A stretch of DNA of 64,000 nucleotides from an uncultured Mucilaginibacter sp. (GTDB lineage: Bacteria; Bacteroidota; Bacteroidia; Sphingobacteriales; Sphingobacteriaceae), in the NCBI GenBank assembly GCA_903891475.1, contig CAITEP010000039.1:1-64000 (forward strand), given 5' to 3'. The stretch's first letter is position 1; every line of letters begins with the position of its first letter. Shown one piece after another: positions 17,314 to 27,554 of this stretch. A program made the position numbers and the translations under genes. The notes beneath the pieces are model-generated. The model was not told the DNA's origin and made no database searches. It saw nothing but the letters and a program-made list of their open reading frames with translations.

Positions 17314-18642
17314 TTATTTTGCATCACCTGTAAATAGCTTGCTCTTATCAACTTTCTCAACCATCATATTATCGGTTAATATTTTGGTAATGGTTGCGAA
17401 AGGCGCAGAAACCACCTCATCTCCATTTTTTAGTCCAGATAATATTTGAATATAGGTATCATCTTGGATGCCGGTTGTAACCAATACTTGTTTCACTTTA
17501 CCTGATTTGTAAACAAATACATATTCTTTAACCGGAGCGGCAATTTGCACTTTATCGTCGTCTGTCTTTTTATCCGTAGTGTTTGCCTTTTTTTCTTCGC
17601 GAGTGGTAACTGATTGAATAGGTATAGCTAATGATTTGGTATGATTAGTATTGATATCTACTGTTGCTGTTAAACCTGGTCTAAAAGGTGAAGGGTTAGC
17701 AGCCGACTTAATTAATAAATTTTTGTAAGACTCGGCGTTAATCCTCACCTTAACAGTAAAGTTAGTTACCTGATCGGCATTGGTGCCTACAACATTTGCT
17801 GAACTGCCTATTTCAATAACGGCACCATTGAACTTTTTACCTAAAAAGGCATCTACCTCAATTTTTGACGAGTCGCCAAGCTTTATTCGGTTGATATCAT
17901 TTTCATTTACGTCTACGTTTACATCCAACGTGCTAAGGTCAGAAATAGTCATAATTTCAGTACCTGCAAATTGTTGTGTTCCCAATACCCTTTCTCCTCT
18001 TTGGATAGATAGCTTTGAAACTACCCCATCAATAGGTGAATAAATGGTAGTTTTAACCAAGTTATCAGAGGCTTCTTTTACGGAGGCCTGAGATTGAGCA
18101 AGGCCGTAAGTTGCGCTAACTACGTTATGCTTTGCTGCTTCATAAGCCGCTTTCGCGCTATAATAATTTGCTTTCGCAACATCAAATTCAGCTTTGGTTA
18201 TTACCTTTTTTTCAAACAAACCCTCATCACGAGTATAAATAGATTCTTGATTATCTAAGGTAGCTTTATATTGATTTAACAATTCTTTGGAATTTTCAAT
18301 TTGAGCTTTTTGTGTATTTGATTGCGCTTGTGCCCTATCAAGTTCCGACCTCAAAATATCGGGTCTTATTTTACAAAGTAATTGACCTTTTTTTACCACA
18401 TCACCCTCTTTTATAGGTAATTCTACCACCTCACCCGAAACTTCAGGACTAATTTTAACCTCTACATGTGGTTTTATTTTACCACTTGCCGAAACTGTTT
18501 CATTAATTTCCCTTACTGTTGCCTTTTCAGTAGCAACTTCCGTTGGTTTAGTTTTACCAATTAGCCCGGTTGATTTGGCTATTATAAGAAGCACAATAAT
18601 CGCGCCTAAAATAATAAGTATATATTTAGTAGTTTTTCCCAT
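17314..18642 (-). CDS. HlyD/MacA-type periplasmic adaptor of an efflux system
   Basis: Periplasmic adaptor (membrane fusion protein) linking an inner-membrane pump to TolC. There is one N-terminal membrane helix (about 5-25). A lipoyl/barrel-sandwich half with ASGKIKPHVEVKISPEVSGEV precedes a long coiled-coil hairpin (about 105-190), then the second lipoyl half (YSPIDGVVSKLSIQRGE), a beta-barrel, and a C-terminal domain with an acidic/basic insert (about 345-370). It lies 79 nt after the tolC-like gene on the same strand. Unusually, no ABC or RND pump gene follows; gpsA does. The substrate is unknown. Confidence 0.85.
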   Translation of the reverse strand: MGKTTKYILIILGAIIVLLIIAKSTGLIGKTKPTEVATEKATVREINETVSASGKIKPHVEVKISPEVSGEVVELPIKEGDVVKKGQLLCKIRPDILRSELDRAQAQSNTQKAQIENSKELLNQYKATLDNQESIYTRDEGLFEKKVITKAEFDVAKANYYSAKAAYEAAKHNVVSATYGLAQSQASVKEASDNLVKTTIYSPIDGVVSKLSIQRGERVLGTQQFAGTEIMTISDLSTLDVNVDVNENDINRIKLGDSSKIEVDAFLGKKFNGAVIEIGSSANVVGTNADQVTNFTVKVRINAESYKNLLIKSAANPSPFRPGLTATVDINTNHTKSLAIPIQSVTTREEKKANTTDKKTDDDKVQIAAPVKEYVFVYKSGKVKQVLVTTGIQDDTYIQILSGLKNGDEVVSAPFATITKILTDNMMVEKVDKSKLFTGDAK

Positions 18643-18721
18643 GACTTTTTAAATTTCAGTTTTTTATGGTAGTTGATTGTTACTTATTGATAATTTTAAT
18701 TAAAAATTTAGCTAATTGCTT

Positions 18722-20164
18722 TTATAAGGATATTGTATTGCCCAAATAATAATCAATTACCTTGCTTCTAAAAATCATTTGATATCGAGCCTCGATCATA
18801 TCATTTTGTGATTTATTGTAGTTTGTAAGAGCGGTATTATAGTCGAGCGTATTAACCAAGCCTGCTTCAAACCTTTGCTTGGTTACATTTAATGCTTCTT
18901 TGTTCGATTCAAATGTTTGTAAAGCCGATTGATAGCTTTTTTCGGAAGCATGCAAATCTAATACTGCTTGTATTATTGTTTTACTTAAATTGTTTTTTGC
19001 AATTTGGGTTGCCAGTTCTGCATTCTGATAACTCAATTTAGCTTTACGAACAGAAGTTTGCGCAGTAAAACGATTAAAAATAGGTATTTGCAAACTTAAG
19101 CCAATTGATTGGTTAAAGTTATTATCCAGTTGGTTTGAAAAAGAAATTGGTGATAATGAAGAGGTATAATTTGGTGCTAAAACTAATTGGTTAGTTCCAT
19201 CGACATAACCGATTGGGGTGACTCCACTTTGAATTAAAGTTTGTGTTTTTGCTTGATTTGAATAACTTGAGCCTATTCCGCCGAAAAGCGATAAGGTTGG
19301 ATAATAATTACCTTTTGCCACTTTTATAGCTTGTAGATAGGTTTGTTGTTGTGTCTCGGCAAGTTTAATATCAGGATTCACAGTTAGCGCCGTCTTGATA
19401 ACTTCTGATGGATCGTAAATGGTTTTTATATCTGTTAATTTACTTATATCAGGCTTTTCAATAGAAATATCAGCGGTAGCCGGCATTTCCATATATTGTT
19501 TTAATATTAGTGTGGCAAGGTCTGCTTGGTTTTGCGCGTTTGTTAAATTTAATTCCGCTGTTGAAACTTGTGCTTGTGCTTGTGCCAAATCGGCTTTGGT
19601 TAAGTTTCCTGCATCAAAGTTTTTTTGCGTTCTATCCAAAGTAATTTGCGCTAAAGCTACTTGTTGCTTGGCGGCAATCACCAAATCCTGGTCGGTTAAA
19701 ATAGTAAGATAGTTAGTAACCACATTCAAAATCAAATCATTTTTAACTTTTGCAGTTGCTGTTTTATCAGCATCTAGTATTAATTTATTTTGTAAAATTT
19801 GATTCCTAAGTTGGCCACCTTGAAAAAGGGTAATAGCTAAGGAAGCATTTCCATTTAGGTTAATTGTTGATGAAGCATAAGTAAAAGCACCTGCTACTTG
19901 ACTTTTACCATGGTTATAACTAGCTTGTGGGTTGGCACTTAAGGTAGGCAATACGTTAAACTTACTTTGTTTAAAGTCTTCATCAGCAAGGGCTTCTGTA
20001 AATTGAGCCTGTTTTATATTTAAATTATTTTGTAAAGTAAGGTCAACAGCTTTTTGTAAGGTAATAACCTGCTGTGCATTAACTTTGTAACTAAATATTG
20101 TTAAAAACAGCATACTGGTTATTGCTGAATGCTTTAATATGGATGGTATCATAAGGTTAATCAA
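18722..20164 (-). CDS. TolC-family outer-membrane efflux protein
   Basis: Outer-membrane channel of a tripartite efflux or type I secretion system. A signal peptide ends near SYKVNAQ (residue 31). The mature protein shows the internal duplication of TolC: two long helical hairpins (about 130-230 and 365-450), each with AQ/LT-rich coiled-coil patterns such as TKADLAQAQAQVSTAELNL, and NPDIKLAETQ near the repeat junction. At 480 aa it has the usual length. The ATG four codons downstream (MIPSIL) is an equally plausible start. It is first in a two-gene operon with the adaptor. Confidence 0.88.
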   Translation of the reverse strand: MINLMIPSILKHSAITSMLFLTIFSYKVNAQQVITLQKAVDLTLQNNLNIKQAQFTEALADEDFKQSKFNVLPTLSANPQASYNHGKSQVAGAFTYASSTINLNGNASLAITLFQGGQLRNQILQNKLILDADKTATAKVKNDLILNVVTNYLTILTDQDLVIAAKQQVALAQITLDRTQKNFDAGNLTKADLAQAQAQVSTAELNLTNAQNQADLATLILKQYMEMPATADISIEKPDISKLTDIKTIYDPSEVIKTALTVNPDIKLAETQQQTYLQAIKVAKGNYYPTLSLFGGIGSSYSNQAKTQTLIQSGVTPIGYVDGTNQLVLAPNYTSSLSPISFSNQLDNNFNQSIGLSLQIPIFNRFTAQTSVRKAKLSYQNAELATQIAKNNLSKTIIQAVLDLHASEKSYQSALQTFESNKEALNVTKQRFEAGLVNTLDYNTALTNYNKSQNDMIEARYQMIFRSKVIDYYLGNTISL

Positions 20165-20265
20165 ATAATAATTTTAGTATTGAGATTTGAGATATTAGAT
20201 TTGTCAAATATATTTAATTGTAATATTAAATCGTTCATCCTAATGTTTTCTTTATAATTATATTT

Positions 20266-20883
20266 ATGTACACTGTTAAAACACCGTGGTTACTAAAAAA
20301 ACTCTATCCAAAACTACGGTGGAATACTGAAAATTCAGAACACTGTCTTTATATCACTTTTGACGATGGTCCTATACCCATTGTTACACCTTTTGTTTTA
20401 AATATTTTAAAGCAATACAATGTGAAAGCCTCTTTTTTTTGTATTGGCGACAATGTACGTAAATACCCTGCCATTTTTAAACAAATTAAAATTGATGGGC
20501 ATGCTGTTGGAAATCATACTTTCAATCATTTAAATGGCTGGAAAACAGATGATAGTACCTACCTTAATAACTTTAGGCTTGCTGATGATTTGATAAGAAG
20601 CAAACTTTTTAGACCACCTTACGGGAAAATAAAGCGCCGTCAAATCCAATTATTGAAAAATCAATTCCCTGATTTACAAATAGTTATGTGGTCTATACTC
20701 ACCGGGGATTTTGATTTAGGACTAAAACCTGAAGTTTGTTTAAAAAATGTACTTAAAAAAACTTGCGGAGGTGATATTATTGTATTTCACGACAGTTTAA
20801 AGGCATTTGACAGACTGGAATATGTTTTACCATGCGCCCTTGCATATTGGAGCGCGCAGGGTTATACCTTTAAAACTTTGTAG
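20266..20883 (+). CDS. Polysaccharide deacetylase (NodB/CE4 family)
   Basis: Metal-dependent de-N-acetylase of the carbohydrate esterase 4 fold. TFDDGP (31-36) gives the catalytic base and metal Asp, NHTFNH (83-88) gives the two metal histidines, and RPPYG (116-120) and IIVFHDS near 170 complete the family set. There is no signal peptide, so it may be cytoplasmic or use an uncleaved N-terminus. The short form of about 205 aa is common in Bacteroidota. The substrate (peptidoglycan, exopolysaccharide or another) cannot be told from context: neighbours are tolC and a hypothetical gene. Confidence 0.88.
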   Translation: MYTVKTPWLLKKLYPKLRWNTENSEHCLYITFDDGPIPIVTPFVLNILKQYNVKASFFCIGDNVRKYPAIFKQIKIDGHAVGNHTFNHLNGWKTDDSTYLNNFRLADDLIRSKLFRPPYGKIKRRQIQLLKNQFPDLQIVMWSILTGDFDLGLKPEVCLKNVLKKTCGGDIIVFHDSLKAFDRLEYVLPCALAYWSAQGYTFKTL

Positions 20884-21661
20884 TTTTGTTCCATTTTTTA
20901 TAATTATTAGGACTAAAAAAGTGTAATGAGAGACACTTCTGTTTATATTTAAACTACTACAAACTATAGTTTGAACAGCTGAAACTATCATTTCGAACGG
21001 GAAAATTATAGTCAAAATCGTAAAAACCATAATTAAAACGTAATAAATTGTGGTAAAACTATCATTTTAAATGTAAAAATTCCTCTAAACTTCCAACAAT
21101 TGGGTAGAAGTGGAAGTATTTTTGAGATAGCTAATGAAAACAATTATCCGGAAAAATTAAAATTGAACAAGATTTAATTTAAGTGTTCAACTTATATAAT
21201 TCAACAAAAAAAGTCACTTAACCTTTCTACTCGTTCAAATAGAACATATTTATAACATCAATTCATATTATTTGACTATTAAATTCAAATAATAATTGAT
21301 AATTGTTTCAAATTTATATGCCTGACATATTTTCTCTGTGTAAATTAATCCTTTTTGAATTTGTTGATAACTTTAATAACTATTTGGAGTAAATTAATTT
21401 TTCATTGTTATTTTTATTGTTTTAAAGTGCAAAAAATGAGCTGCTTACCAGAAAAATAAATTTATAGAAACACGTATTACTTGGACAATTGCAGATTGTT
21501 AATAAGGTTTACTTTGTAATATTTTTAAAACACAAGCAAAACCTAATAATGAAATTAATTTTATGTATTATGTTTGAACAAAATATGATATTCAACCAAA
21601 CGCTATTATTTTTATACTCCAGTAACATGAGTTTTAATTTAGCCACAGTTAACTAATAGAG
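20884..21661. other. AT-rich intergenic region without a gene
   Basis: 778 bp. The left part holds the degenerate 21-bp repeat at 20963-21078. The remainder is very AT-rich with short frames only. I see no RNA gene or clear promoter in it; the next gene starts at 21662. Confidence 0.6.
20963..21078. repeat. Degenerate 21-bp tandem repeat
   Basis: Units begin at 20963, 20984, 21005, 21026, 21047 and 21058 with the shared form ACTATnnTTnnAAnnnTnnAA. The fifth unit is cut to 11 nt. The consensus matches the far cleaner array at 59076-59190. It is non-coding and follows the deacetylase gene. Confidence 0.6.
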
Positions 21662-22951
21662 ATGAAAAAAATCTTAGTAGTTGCATTTATTCTTTTTAAG
21701 TTAGATTTGTTCGCTCAGGATAATATTTACCTTGCTGATGGTAATATGGTGATGGGTAAAATTACACAGGTTAACAGCAAGAAAATAAAGTTCAAAAACT
21801 TGGCCAATCCTAGCAGCCATTTGTTTACACGCAACTTAAACGAATTACAGGTTGCATTTAACGCTGATGGTGATTATATAGTTTTTGGTCTTTCCAGAGC
21901 AATTACTGATGAAGAAAGGGAGGTGTTTATAAATCCACCATCTCGGTCTCGTTTAGCTGATGTAATAGTTGATGCACAAGGAAAAATTGAAGCTGTAAAT
22001 ATTATAGATGAAGGAGAATCGGAAATTACTGTATTAAACAAAGAAGGAAGAACAGTTAAACTACTTAAATCAAACCTTGTATTTTTAATCCGAAGGAATG
22101 GAACCCATCAAATATTTACCAAAATAGATCAGGCATACCCATTTTTGGCATATAACAAAACCAAAGTTAATGAGCTTAAATATAAGCCTGTGGCCACAAC
22201 TGAGCCTTCGTTAAATAACACAAACGAAACAGTAGCGGCTGTTGTTCCACCTTTAAACAATCCGGATAATACGCAAACCGCCAATTCTGGAGGGCGACGA
22301 GATGATAACGGCTATGGCAATTCACAGCCAATTGCCAAAGGTAATATTACTCCTGCTAATGACGGCCCTACTGCACAAGCAGTTACTGAGTCATCAACAC
22401 CACAAGCTGCAACCAATGTAAAAGAGGCTCCTATTTTAACCCCAGATATGGCGGTTTTTGGTAAAAAAGCATTTTTAAAAACACATGAATTTACCAATTA
22501 TTTGCAAATTATTACCTCCGCTAATACTGATAGAGACGCGGCTTTTAAAAGCATTAACCAAGCTTGCGATTTATTTTTAAACCAAGGAGCCGATGTTAGA
22601 GTAGAGGTATCCAATATCAACACAGATACAAAAGTTAAGCATAAAGTGCGCGATTATTTGAGCAGACTGATGCTTAAAAGCGGTCAGTTTGATAAAGTAA
22701 ATGTTGAATATGCCGATATAAATTATGCTTCGGAATTTAAAAAAGGCCTTGATGGAAACTACTACGCCACTGTAACATTTGTACAAAAATTTCAAGGCTT
22801 TACAGATGGCAACCTGATTTATGGTGATATAACCAAGCGCAGCATGACTATAGTAATAAAACATTACGAAAAACAGGTGAATGGCGAAACTGTATCGGGT
22901 TGGGATTTATACCTAGGTGATATAGGGGTAGTTGAAACCAAAAAGATATAA
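21662..22951 (+). CDS. Exported hypothetical protein
   Basis: A 429-aa protein with a cleavable signal peptide (MKKILVVAFILFKLDLFAQ). Residues 20-70 form small beta segments (DGNMVMGKITQVNSKKIKFKNL) like those seen in Bacteroidota envelope proteins. A Thr/Asn/Pro-rich linker spans about 175-255. A folded C-terminal domain of about 160 residues has FQGFTDGNLIYGDITKRSMTIVIKHYEK. I recognise no family. It is probably periplasmic and monocistronic, with long flanking spacers. Confidence 0.6.
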   Translation: MKKILVVAFILFKLDLFAQDNIYLADGNMVMGKITQVNSKKIKFKNLANPSSHLFTRNLNELQVAFNADGDYIVFGLSRAITDEEREVFINPPSRSRLADVIVDAQGKIEAVNIIDEGESEITVLNKEGRTVKLLKSNLVFLIRRNGTHQIFTKIDQAYPFLAYNKTKVNELKYKPVATTEPSLNNTNETVAAVVPPLNNPDNTQTANSGGRRDDNGYGNSQPIAKGNITPANDGPTAQAVTESSTPQAATNVKEAPILTPDMAVFGKKAFLKTHEFTNYLQIITSANTDRDAAFKSINQACDLFLNQGADVRVEVSNINTDTKVKHKVRDYLSRLMLKSGQFDKVNVEYADINYASEFKKGLDGNYYATVTFVQKFQGFTDGNLIYGDITKRSMTIVIKHYEKQVNGETVSGWDLYLGDIGVVETKKI

Positions 22952-23217
22952 AAAATAGCACTATAACTTGCCTCAGCCATTACATTATACTCCCTTTATT
23001 GTTAGCATAAATCCATGTCAAATTCATCGCACAATACACACTTCCAGATCATAAATTAACAACTTGTCTGGCAAGTATTTTGCAATAAAAACTAATAACA
23101 AAATTTGTTGTTTCCTTTAATACCAATTAATTGTAATTTTTGTAATTTCGCCACTTAAATTAGCTGGTACGGCTATATTTACATAACAGTACACTTTTAC
23201 ACCTAAAAATCAATAAC

Positions 23218-25485
23218 ATGGCTTTTGATTTAGATATGATCAAAAAGGTTTATGACCAATATGGTACCCGTTTGGCTGCCGCCCGTAAGGCTACAGGTAA
23301 AAACCTAACATTAACCGAGAAAATTTTATATGCCCACCTATCAGAGGGCGATGCACATAAGGCTTTTGGCCGTGGTGTAGACTATGTTGACTTTGCACCC
23401 GATAGGGTTGCCATGCAGGATGCTACCGCTCAAATGGCTTTGCTACAATTTATGCAAGCTGGCAGACCTAAGGTTGCCGTGCCATCAACCGTACATTGCG
23501 ACCACCTGATACAAGCTAAAATTGGCGCGACCGAAGATTTAAATGTAGCCAAGGATGTAAATAAAGAAGTATACGATTTCTTGGCTTCTGTTTCTGATAA
23601 ATATGGCTTAGGTTTTTGGAAACCAGGTGCAGGTATTATTCACCAAGTTGTTTTAGAAAATTACGCCTTCCCGGGTGGTATGATGATTGGAACCGACTCA
23701 CACACGCCAAATGCCGGTGGTTTAGGCATGATTGCCATAGGTGTTGGCGGTGCCGATGCTTGCGATGTAATGGCGGGCCTACCTTGGGAGCTAAAATTCC
23801 CTAAATTGATTGGTGTAAAACTTACCGGAAAACTTTCTGGTTGGACATCGGCAAAAGACGTGATTTTAAAAGTTGCCGGTATTTTAACTGTAAAAGGTGG
23901 TACCGGTGCTATAGTTGAATATTTTGGTGATGGTGCCAGCTCATTATCGGCAACCGGAAAAGGTACCATTTGTAATATGGGTGCCGAAATTGGCGCCACT
24001 ACCTCTATTTTTGGGTACGATGAAAAAATTGCCGATTACCTAAAAGGCACCAAGCGTGCCGAAATTGCCGCCATGGCCGATGCTATTAAAGAACATTTAA
24101 CCGGCGACCCTGAAGTATATGCCAACCCTGGTCAGTATTTCGATCAAGTGATTGAAATAAACCTTGACGAATTAGAGCCACACATCAACGGGCCATTTAC
24201 ACCCGATTTAGCATGGCCTATTTCAAAGTTCGCGGCGGCTGTTAAAGAAAATAATTGGCCTGCCGAGTTAGAAGTTGGTTTAATAGGCTCATGTACCAAT
24301 TCATCGTACGAGGATATTACCCGTTCGGCTTCTATCGCCAAACAAGCTATCGACAAGCACCTGAAAACAAAGGCTGAGTTTACCATTACTCCTGGCTCTG
24401 AACTGGTTCGTTATACCGTGGAGCGCGATGGCTATTTAGGTACATTTGAAAGTATGGGCGGTGTGGTATTGGCAAACGCTTGCGGACCATGTATTGGTCA
24501 GTGGGCTAGGCATACAAGCGACCCTACCCGCAAAAACTCTATCATCACCTCGTTCAACCGTAACTTCGCGAAACGCAACGATGGTAACGTAAATACCCAC
24601 GCTTTTGTGGCTTCGCCCGAAATTGTTACCGCTTTTGCCATTGCAGGCGATTTAACTTTTAACCCACTAACTGATACCCTTACCAACGAAAATGGCGAGC
24701 AGGTGATGTTGGATGAGCCACTAGGTATTGAAATGCCTTTAAAAGGCTTTGCTGTTGAAGATGCAGGCTATCAGGCACCTGCCGAAGATGGTAGCAAAGT
24801 AGAGGTAAAGGTTGACCCTAAATCATCCCGCTTGCAATTGCTCGATCCTTTTGCCGCTTGGGAAGGTACTGATTTATCGGGCCTAAAACTATTGATCAAA
24901 GCTAAAGGCAAATGCACAACCGACCATATTTCAATGGCTGGTCCTTGGTTAAAATTCCGTGGGCATTTGGATAATATCTCTAACAACATGCTGATCGGTG
25001 CCATCAACTACTTTAATGGCAGTGCCGATAGCGTTAAAAATGAACTTACTGGCGAATATGGTCCCGTACCGGCAACCCAACGCGACTATAAAGCCAAAGG
25101 CATAGGCACCGTAGTAGTAGGCGATGAGAATTATGGAGAAGGTTCATCGCGCGAGCATGCGGCTATGGAGCCTCGTCACCTGGGTGTGCGTGCCATATTG
25201 GTGAAATCATTCGCTCGTATACACGAAACTAATCTTAAAAAACAAGGCATGTTGGCCATTACATTCGCTAATCCTGCCGATTATGATAAAATTCAGGAAG
25301 ACGATACCATTGCTATAAAAGGCTTAACCGCTTTTGCACCTGGCAAGCAACTAACGGTTGAGCTAAGCCATAAAGATGGCTCGGTAGAAAGTTTTGCCGT
25401 AAACCATACCTATAACGCGCAGCAAATTGAATGGTTTAAAGCAGGTGGTGCCTTAAACATCATTCGTAAGCAAATGGCGAGTTAA
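23218..25485 (+). CDS. acnA: Aconitate hydratase
   Basis: TCA-cycle enzyme isomerising citrate and isocitrate through cis-aconitate with a [4Fe-4S] cluster. The cluster ligands are visible as Cys359 (GSCTNSS), Cys422 and Cys425 (ACGPCIGQW). [12 protein letters not shown] is the substrate-binding block, and the swivel domain at the C-terminus has [19 protein letters not shown]. At 755 aa it is of the mitochondrial type, shorter than the IRP/AcnA type of about 890 aa. It is monocistronic and ends at a strong terminator. Confidence 0.96.
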   Translation: MAFDLDMIKKVYDQYGTRLAAARKATGKNLTLTEKILYAHLSEGDAHKAFGRGVDYVDFAPDRVAMQDATAQMALLQFMQAGRPKVAVPSTVHCDHLIQAKIGATEDLNVAKDVNKEVYDFLASVSDKYGLGFWKPGAGIIHQVVLENYAFPGGMMIGTDSHTPNAGGLGMIAIGVGGADACDVMAGLPWELKFPKLIGVKLTGKLSGWTSAKDVILKVAGILTVKGGTGAIVEYFGDGASSLSATGKGTICNMGAEIGATTSIFGYDEKIADYLKGTKRAEIAAMADAIKEHLTGDPEVYANPGQYFDQVIEINLDELEPHINGPFTPDLAWPISKFAAAVKENNWPAELEVGLIGSCTNSSYEDITRSASIAKQAIDKHLKTKAEFTITPGSELVRYTVERDGYLGTFESMGGVVLANACGPCIGQWARHTSDPTRKNSIITSFNRNFAKRNDGNVNTHAFVASPEIVTAFAIAGDLTFNPLTDTLTNENGEQVMLDEPLGIEMPLKGFAVEDAGYQAPAEDGSKVEVKVDPKSSRLQLLDPFAAWEGTDLSGLKLLIKAKGKCTTDHISMAGPWLKFRGHLDNISNNMLIGAINYFNGSADSVKNELTGEYGPVPATQRDYKAKGIGTVVVGDENYGEGSSREHAAMEPRHLGVRAILVKSFARIHETNLKKQGMLAITFANPADYDKIQEDDTIAIKGLTAFAPGKQLTVELSHKDGSVESFAVNHTYNAQQIEWFKAGGALNIIRKQMAS

Positions 25486-25525
25486 GGATTTCGGAAGTTC
25501 AATTTCGGATTTTTTTTAATATTTT

Positions 25526-25552
25526 AAGCCTCCCGATTGGGGGGCTTTTTTT
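25526..25552 (+). terminator. Rho-independent terminator after aconitase
   Basis: AAGCCTCCC, loop GATT, GGGGGGCTT (one G-T pair), then T-run. It lies about 40 nt after the stop codon. Confidence 0.85.
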
Positions 25553-25643
25553 GTGGTTTATTTTTGAATACAAATTAGGTCTTTTATTTTGAATAAGATA
25601 TTTATAGCTTTATATGCAGAAATTAAATCAACCTAAAATTTCA

Positions 25644-26120
25644 ATGAAAGCCGTCCAAAAATTTAATTTCAAAAATTTGATAGTGGTTAGCGTTTCACTA
25701 ATAGCTTTCACTAGCCATGTTCGGCAAGACCTTGCCGAACAATTGGTGGGAGAATGGCGTAATGTGTACCTAAATATTGTGGTTAATAAAAAAGGCAAAA
25801 CAGTTGACGTACTCACGGCTGATAGTACCAATTGGGAGGCTACCTTAAAAATACATCCGATTCGTACACATTTCGAAAAGAATGGCACTTATTATTCAGA
25901 ATACTTTAATCTAAAAGATAGCTTGGTTAGAAGAACCGAAGGCATTTGGTTTATAAAAGGAAGTAAAATTACCATCAGTCAACTAAAACCCAACAAAGCG
26001 CTTTATAAGTATGAATTATCTATCAAGCATAACCACGCCACTTTTAGCGGTTATATTGATTTTAATGAAGATGGTAAAGAAGATGATTATTACTTTGGCA
26101 TACAAAAGAAATACAATTGA
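25644..26120 (+). CDS. Exported hypothetical protein, lipocalin-like size
   Basis: A 158-aa protein from ATG 25644 (the ATG at 25614 adds ten polar residues before the hydrophobic stretch). FKNLIVVSVSLIAFTSHV looks like a signal or anchor. The rest alternates short strands (LVGEWRNVYLNIVV, GTYYSEYFNL, EGIWFIKGSKITISQ) as in small beta-barrel lipocalin-like domains starting from a GEW motif. No lipobox cysteine is present. The function is unknown. Confidence 0.5.
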   Translation: MKAVQKFNFKNLIVVSVSLIAFTSHVRQDLAEQLVGEWRNVYLNIVVNKKGKTVDVLTADSTNWEATLKIHPIRTHFEKNGTYYSEYFNLKDSLVRRTEGIWFIKGSKITISQLKPNKALYKYELSIKHNHATFSGYIDFNEDGKEDDYYFGIQKKYN

Positions 26121-26185
26121 TAGCCATTTAGCATTACTTATTTGCTAAGATTATTTTTTATAAAAACAAAGAATAACATTAACCG

Positions 26186-27031
26186 CTAATTAGCTAGATG
26201 AAATTTATCCCAAAAATCTTCTGTTTTTGAAAGCGCATTATCCGTTTTATCAAAATCAGTGCCAGTACCTCCATTTTTACTACCTTCATGGTTGCCTCCT
26301 CCACCACCTCTTCCGTTACTTCCGCCACCCCTTCCGTTACGTTTACCACCTTCACCTTGCTGGTTTTCGGCATGCTCGGTATGGGAGGCTGGTTTGGTAA
26401 TTCCGTTTATCCTAATGTTAAAGGCCCATTCGTTTTTGTAAATATCATCAGCATGGAATAGGTTAATCGGGATAGCAGCTTCGCACACCAGATAATCATT
26501 ACGGTCATAATTAACAGCAGCTTTAAAACCATAAGAATTATCAGTTGTAATCATTTCATCCTCCACATCTTTAAAACCGGTTACCATAATACCCCTTAAA
26601 GAGGTTAAGCGTTGCCTCATTAATTCATCCTTATCTTGCTTGCTAACTTCGGTATAGTCCTCTTTGTGAAAATCAAATTTTTGTGTGCTCGTTTGGGTGT
26701 TTAGCGGGAAGGTGATACTAAAAGTCTCCTTCTTTTTTCCTTTTGTATCAATACTAAAGGTGAGGCCTGCTCTCAAAATTCTAATTTGTGCCAACCTATT
26801 GATTGCCCTCAATGCTAAATAAAGGGTGTCGTGTGTGTTCGAGATGGTATAGTTAATTTTACTTTCCTTGTTATAATATTGTAAACTATCGCCCCATTCG
26901 CTACAATTTCCATCAATGCTAACATGATGAGGTGGCGGTAATAAAGTAGCAATTTTGTTTTGCGACCATACAATATTGCTGACTAAGAAAGTAGTCAAAA
27001 ATAGGAGCGTAATTTTTTTAAAAATATTCAT
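26186..27031 (-). CDS. Exported protein with CBM9/DOMON-like domain and Gly-rich tail
   Basis: A signal peptide (to about residue 24, VWSQ) is followed by a beta-rich domain of about 200 residues. VSIDGNCSEWGDSLQYYNKESKINYTIS and DTLYLALRA resemble the family-9 carbohydrate-binding-module-like/DOMON fold used for sugar or haem binding. From about 225 to 265 the sequence is Gly/Arg/Asn-rich (GGKRNGRGGGSNGRGGGGG), low-complexity. The role is unknown. It is convergent with the previous gene with a 65-nt gap. Confidence 0.5.
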   Translation of the reverse strand: MNIFKKITLLFLTTFLVSNIVWSQNKIATLLPPPHHVSIDGNCSEWGDSLQYYNKESKINYTISNTHDTLYLALRAINRLAQIRILRAGLTFSIDTKGKKKETFSITFPLNTQTSTQKFDFHKEDYTEVSKQDKDELMRQRLTSLRGIMVTGFKDVEDEMITTDNSYGFKAAVNYDRNDYLVCEAAIPINLFHADDIYKNEWAFNIRINGITKPASHTEHAENQQGEGGKRNGRGGGSNGRGGGGGNHEGSKNGGTGTDFDKTDNALSKTEDFWDKFHLAN

Positions 27032-27143
27032 ATAAATAATTAATAGGGGTTTTGTTAGTTTTAATTATTTAAACATTTAAAACTGCTATAAAACAGAATT
27101 ATAGAACAAATATTATAGTTTTTAAGTAAATTTGATTTTTAAT

Positions 27144-27425
27144 ATGCCAACCGAAGTACGAGAAGAAACATTTACCCTCGAGGAGATTTTAACGAGTTTA
27201 AAACAGATGCATCGTTTAATATTATGGAACGATGATGTTAATACCTTTGAGCACGTTATATTTTGTATGATGAAATACCTCGACTACTCCGAACATCAAG
27301 CCGAAAAAATTGCCTGGAAGGTGCATAACGAAGGTAAATGCGCTATTCTGGAAGGCTCCTTTACCGAAGTGGAGGTTTACCGCAAAATTTTGCAACAAGA
27401 AGGGCTTACCGTGAGCGTGGAATAA
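27144..27425 (+). CDS. clpS: ClpS adaptor of the Clp protease
   Basis: Binds the N-terminal domain of ClpA/ClpC and delivers N-degron substrates. The core RLILWNDDVNTFEHVIFCMMKYL with AWKVHNEGKCAI matches ClpS, including the Asn-Asp residues of the N-end pocket. I chose ATG 27144 over the TTG at 27132. At 93 aa it is of normal length. No clpA or clpC is adjacent. Confidence 0.9.
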   Translation: MPTEVREETFTLEEILTSLKQMHRLILWNDDVNTFEHVIFCMMKYLDYSEHQAEKIAWKVHNEGKCAILEGSFTEVEVYRKILQQEGLTVSVE

Positions 27426-27428
27426 TTA

Positions 27429-27490
27429 TTGATTTATTGAATGATTGATTTAGCGATTTATTGAGTCTTGATTTATTGAATGATTGATTT
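27429..27490. repeat. Direct repeat after clpS
   Basis: A 23-nt unit (beginning TTGATTTATTGAATGATTG) occurs at 27429-27451 and identically at 27468-27490. Reverse-complement relatives of the ATTGATTTATTG core lie at about 59520-59555. Simple slippage-type repeat. Confidence 0.55.
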
Positions 27491-27554
27491 GGGGAGTGGT
27501 TGGGTTTGTTAATTATTGAATTGGTGAGTTGTTGATAAATTTTTGGTTTTAAAA

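Noticed and set aside
23661..23999. 112-aa minus-strand frame inside aconitase
   Set aside because: It is antisense to a strongly conserved gene; the aconitase reading has all cluster cysteines.
26121..26185. Weak inverted repeat TTAGCA/TGCTAA between convergent genes
   Set aside because: Only six base pairs and AT-rich; not convincing as a terminator.
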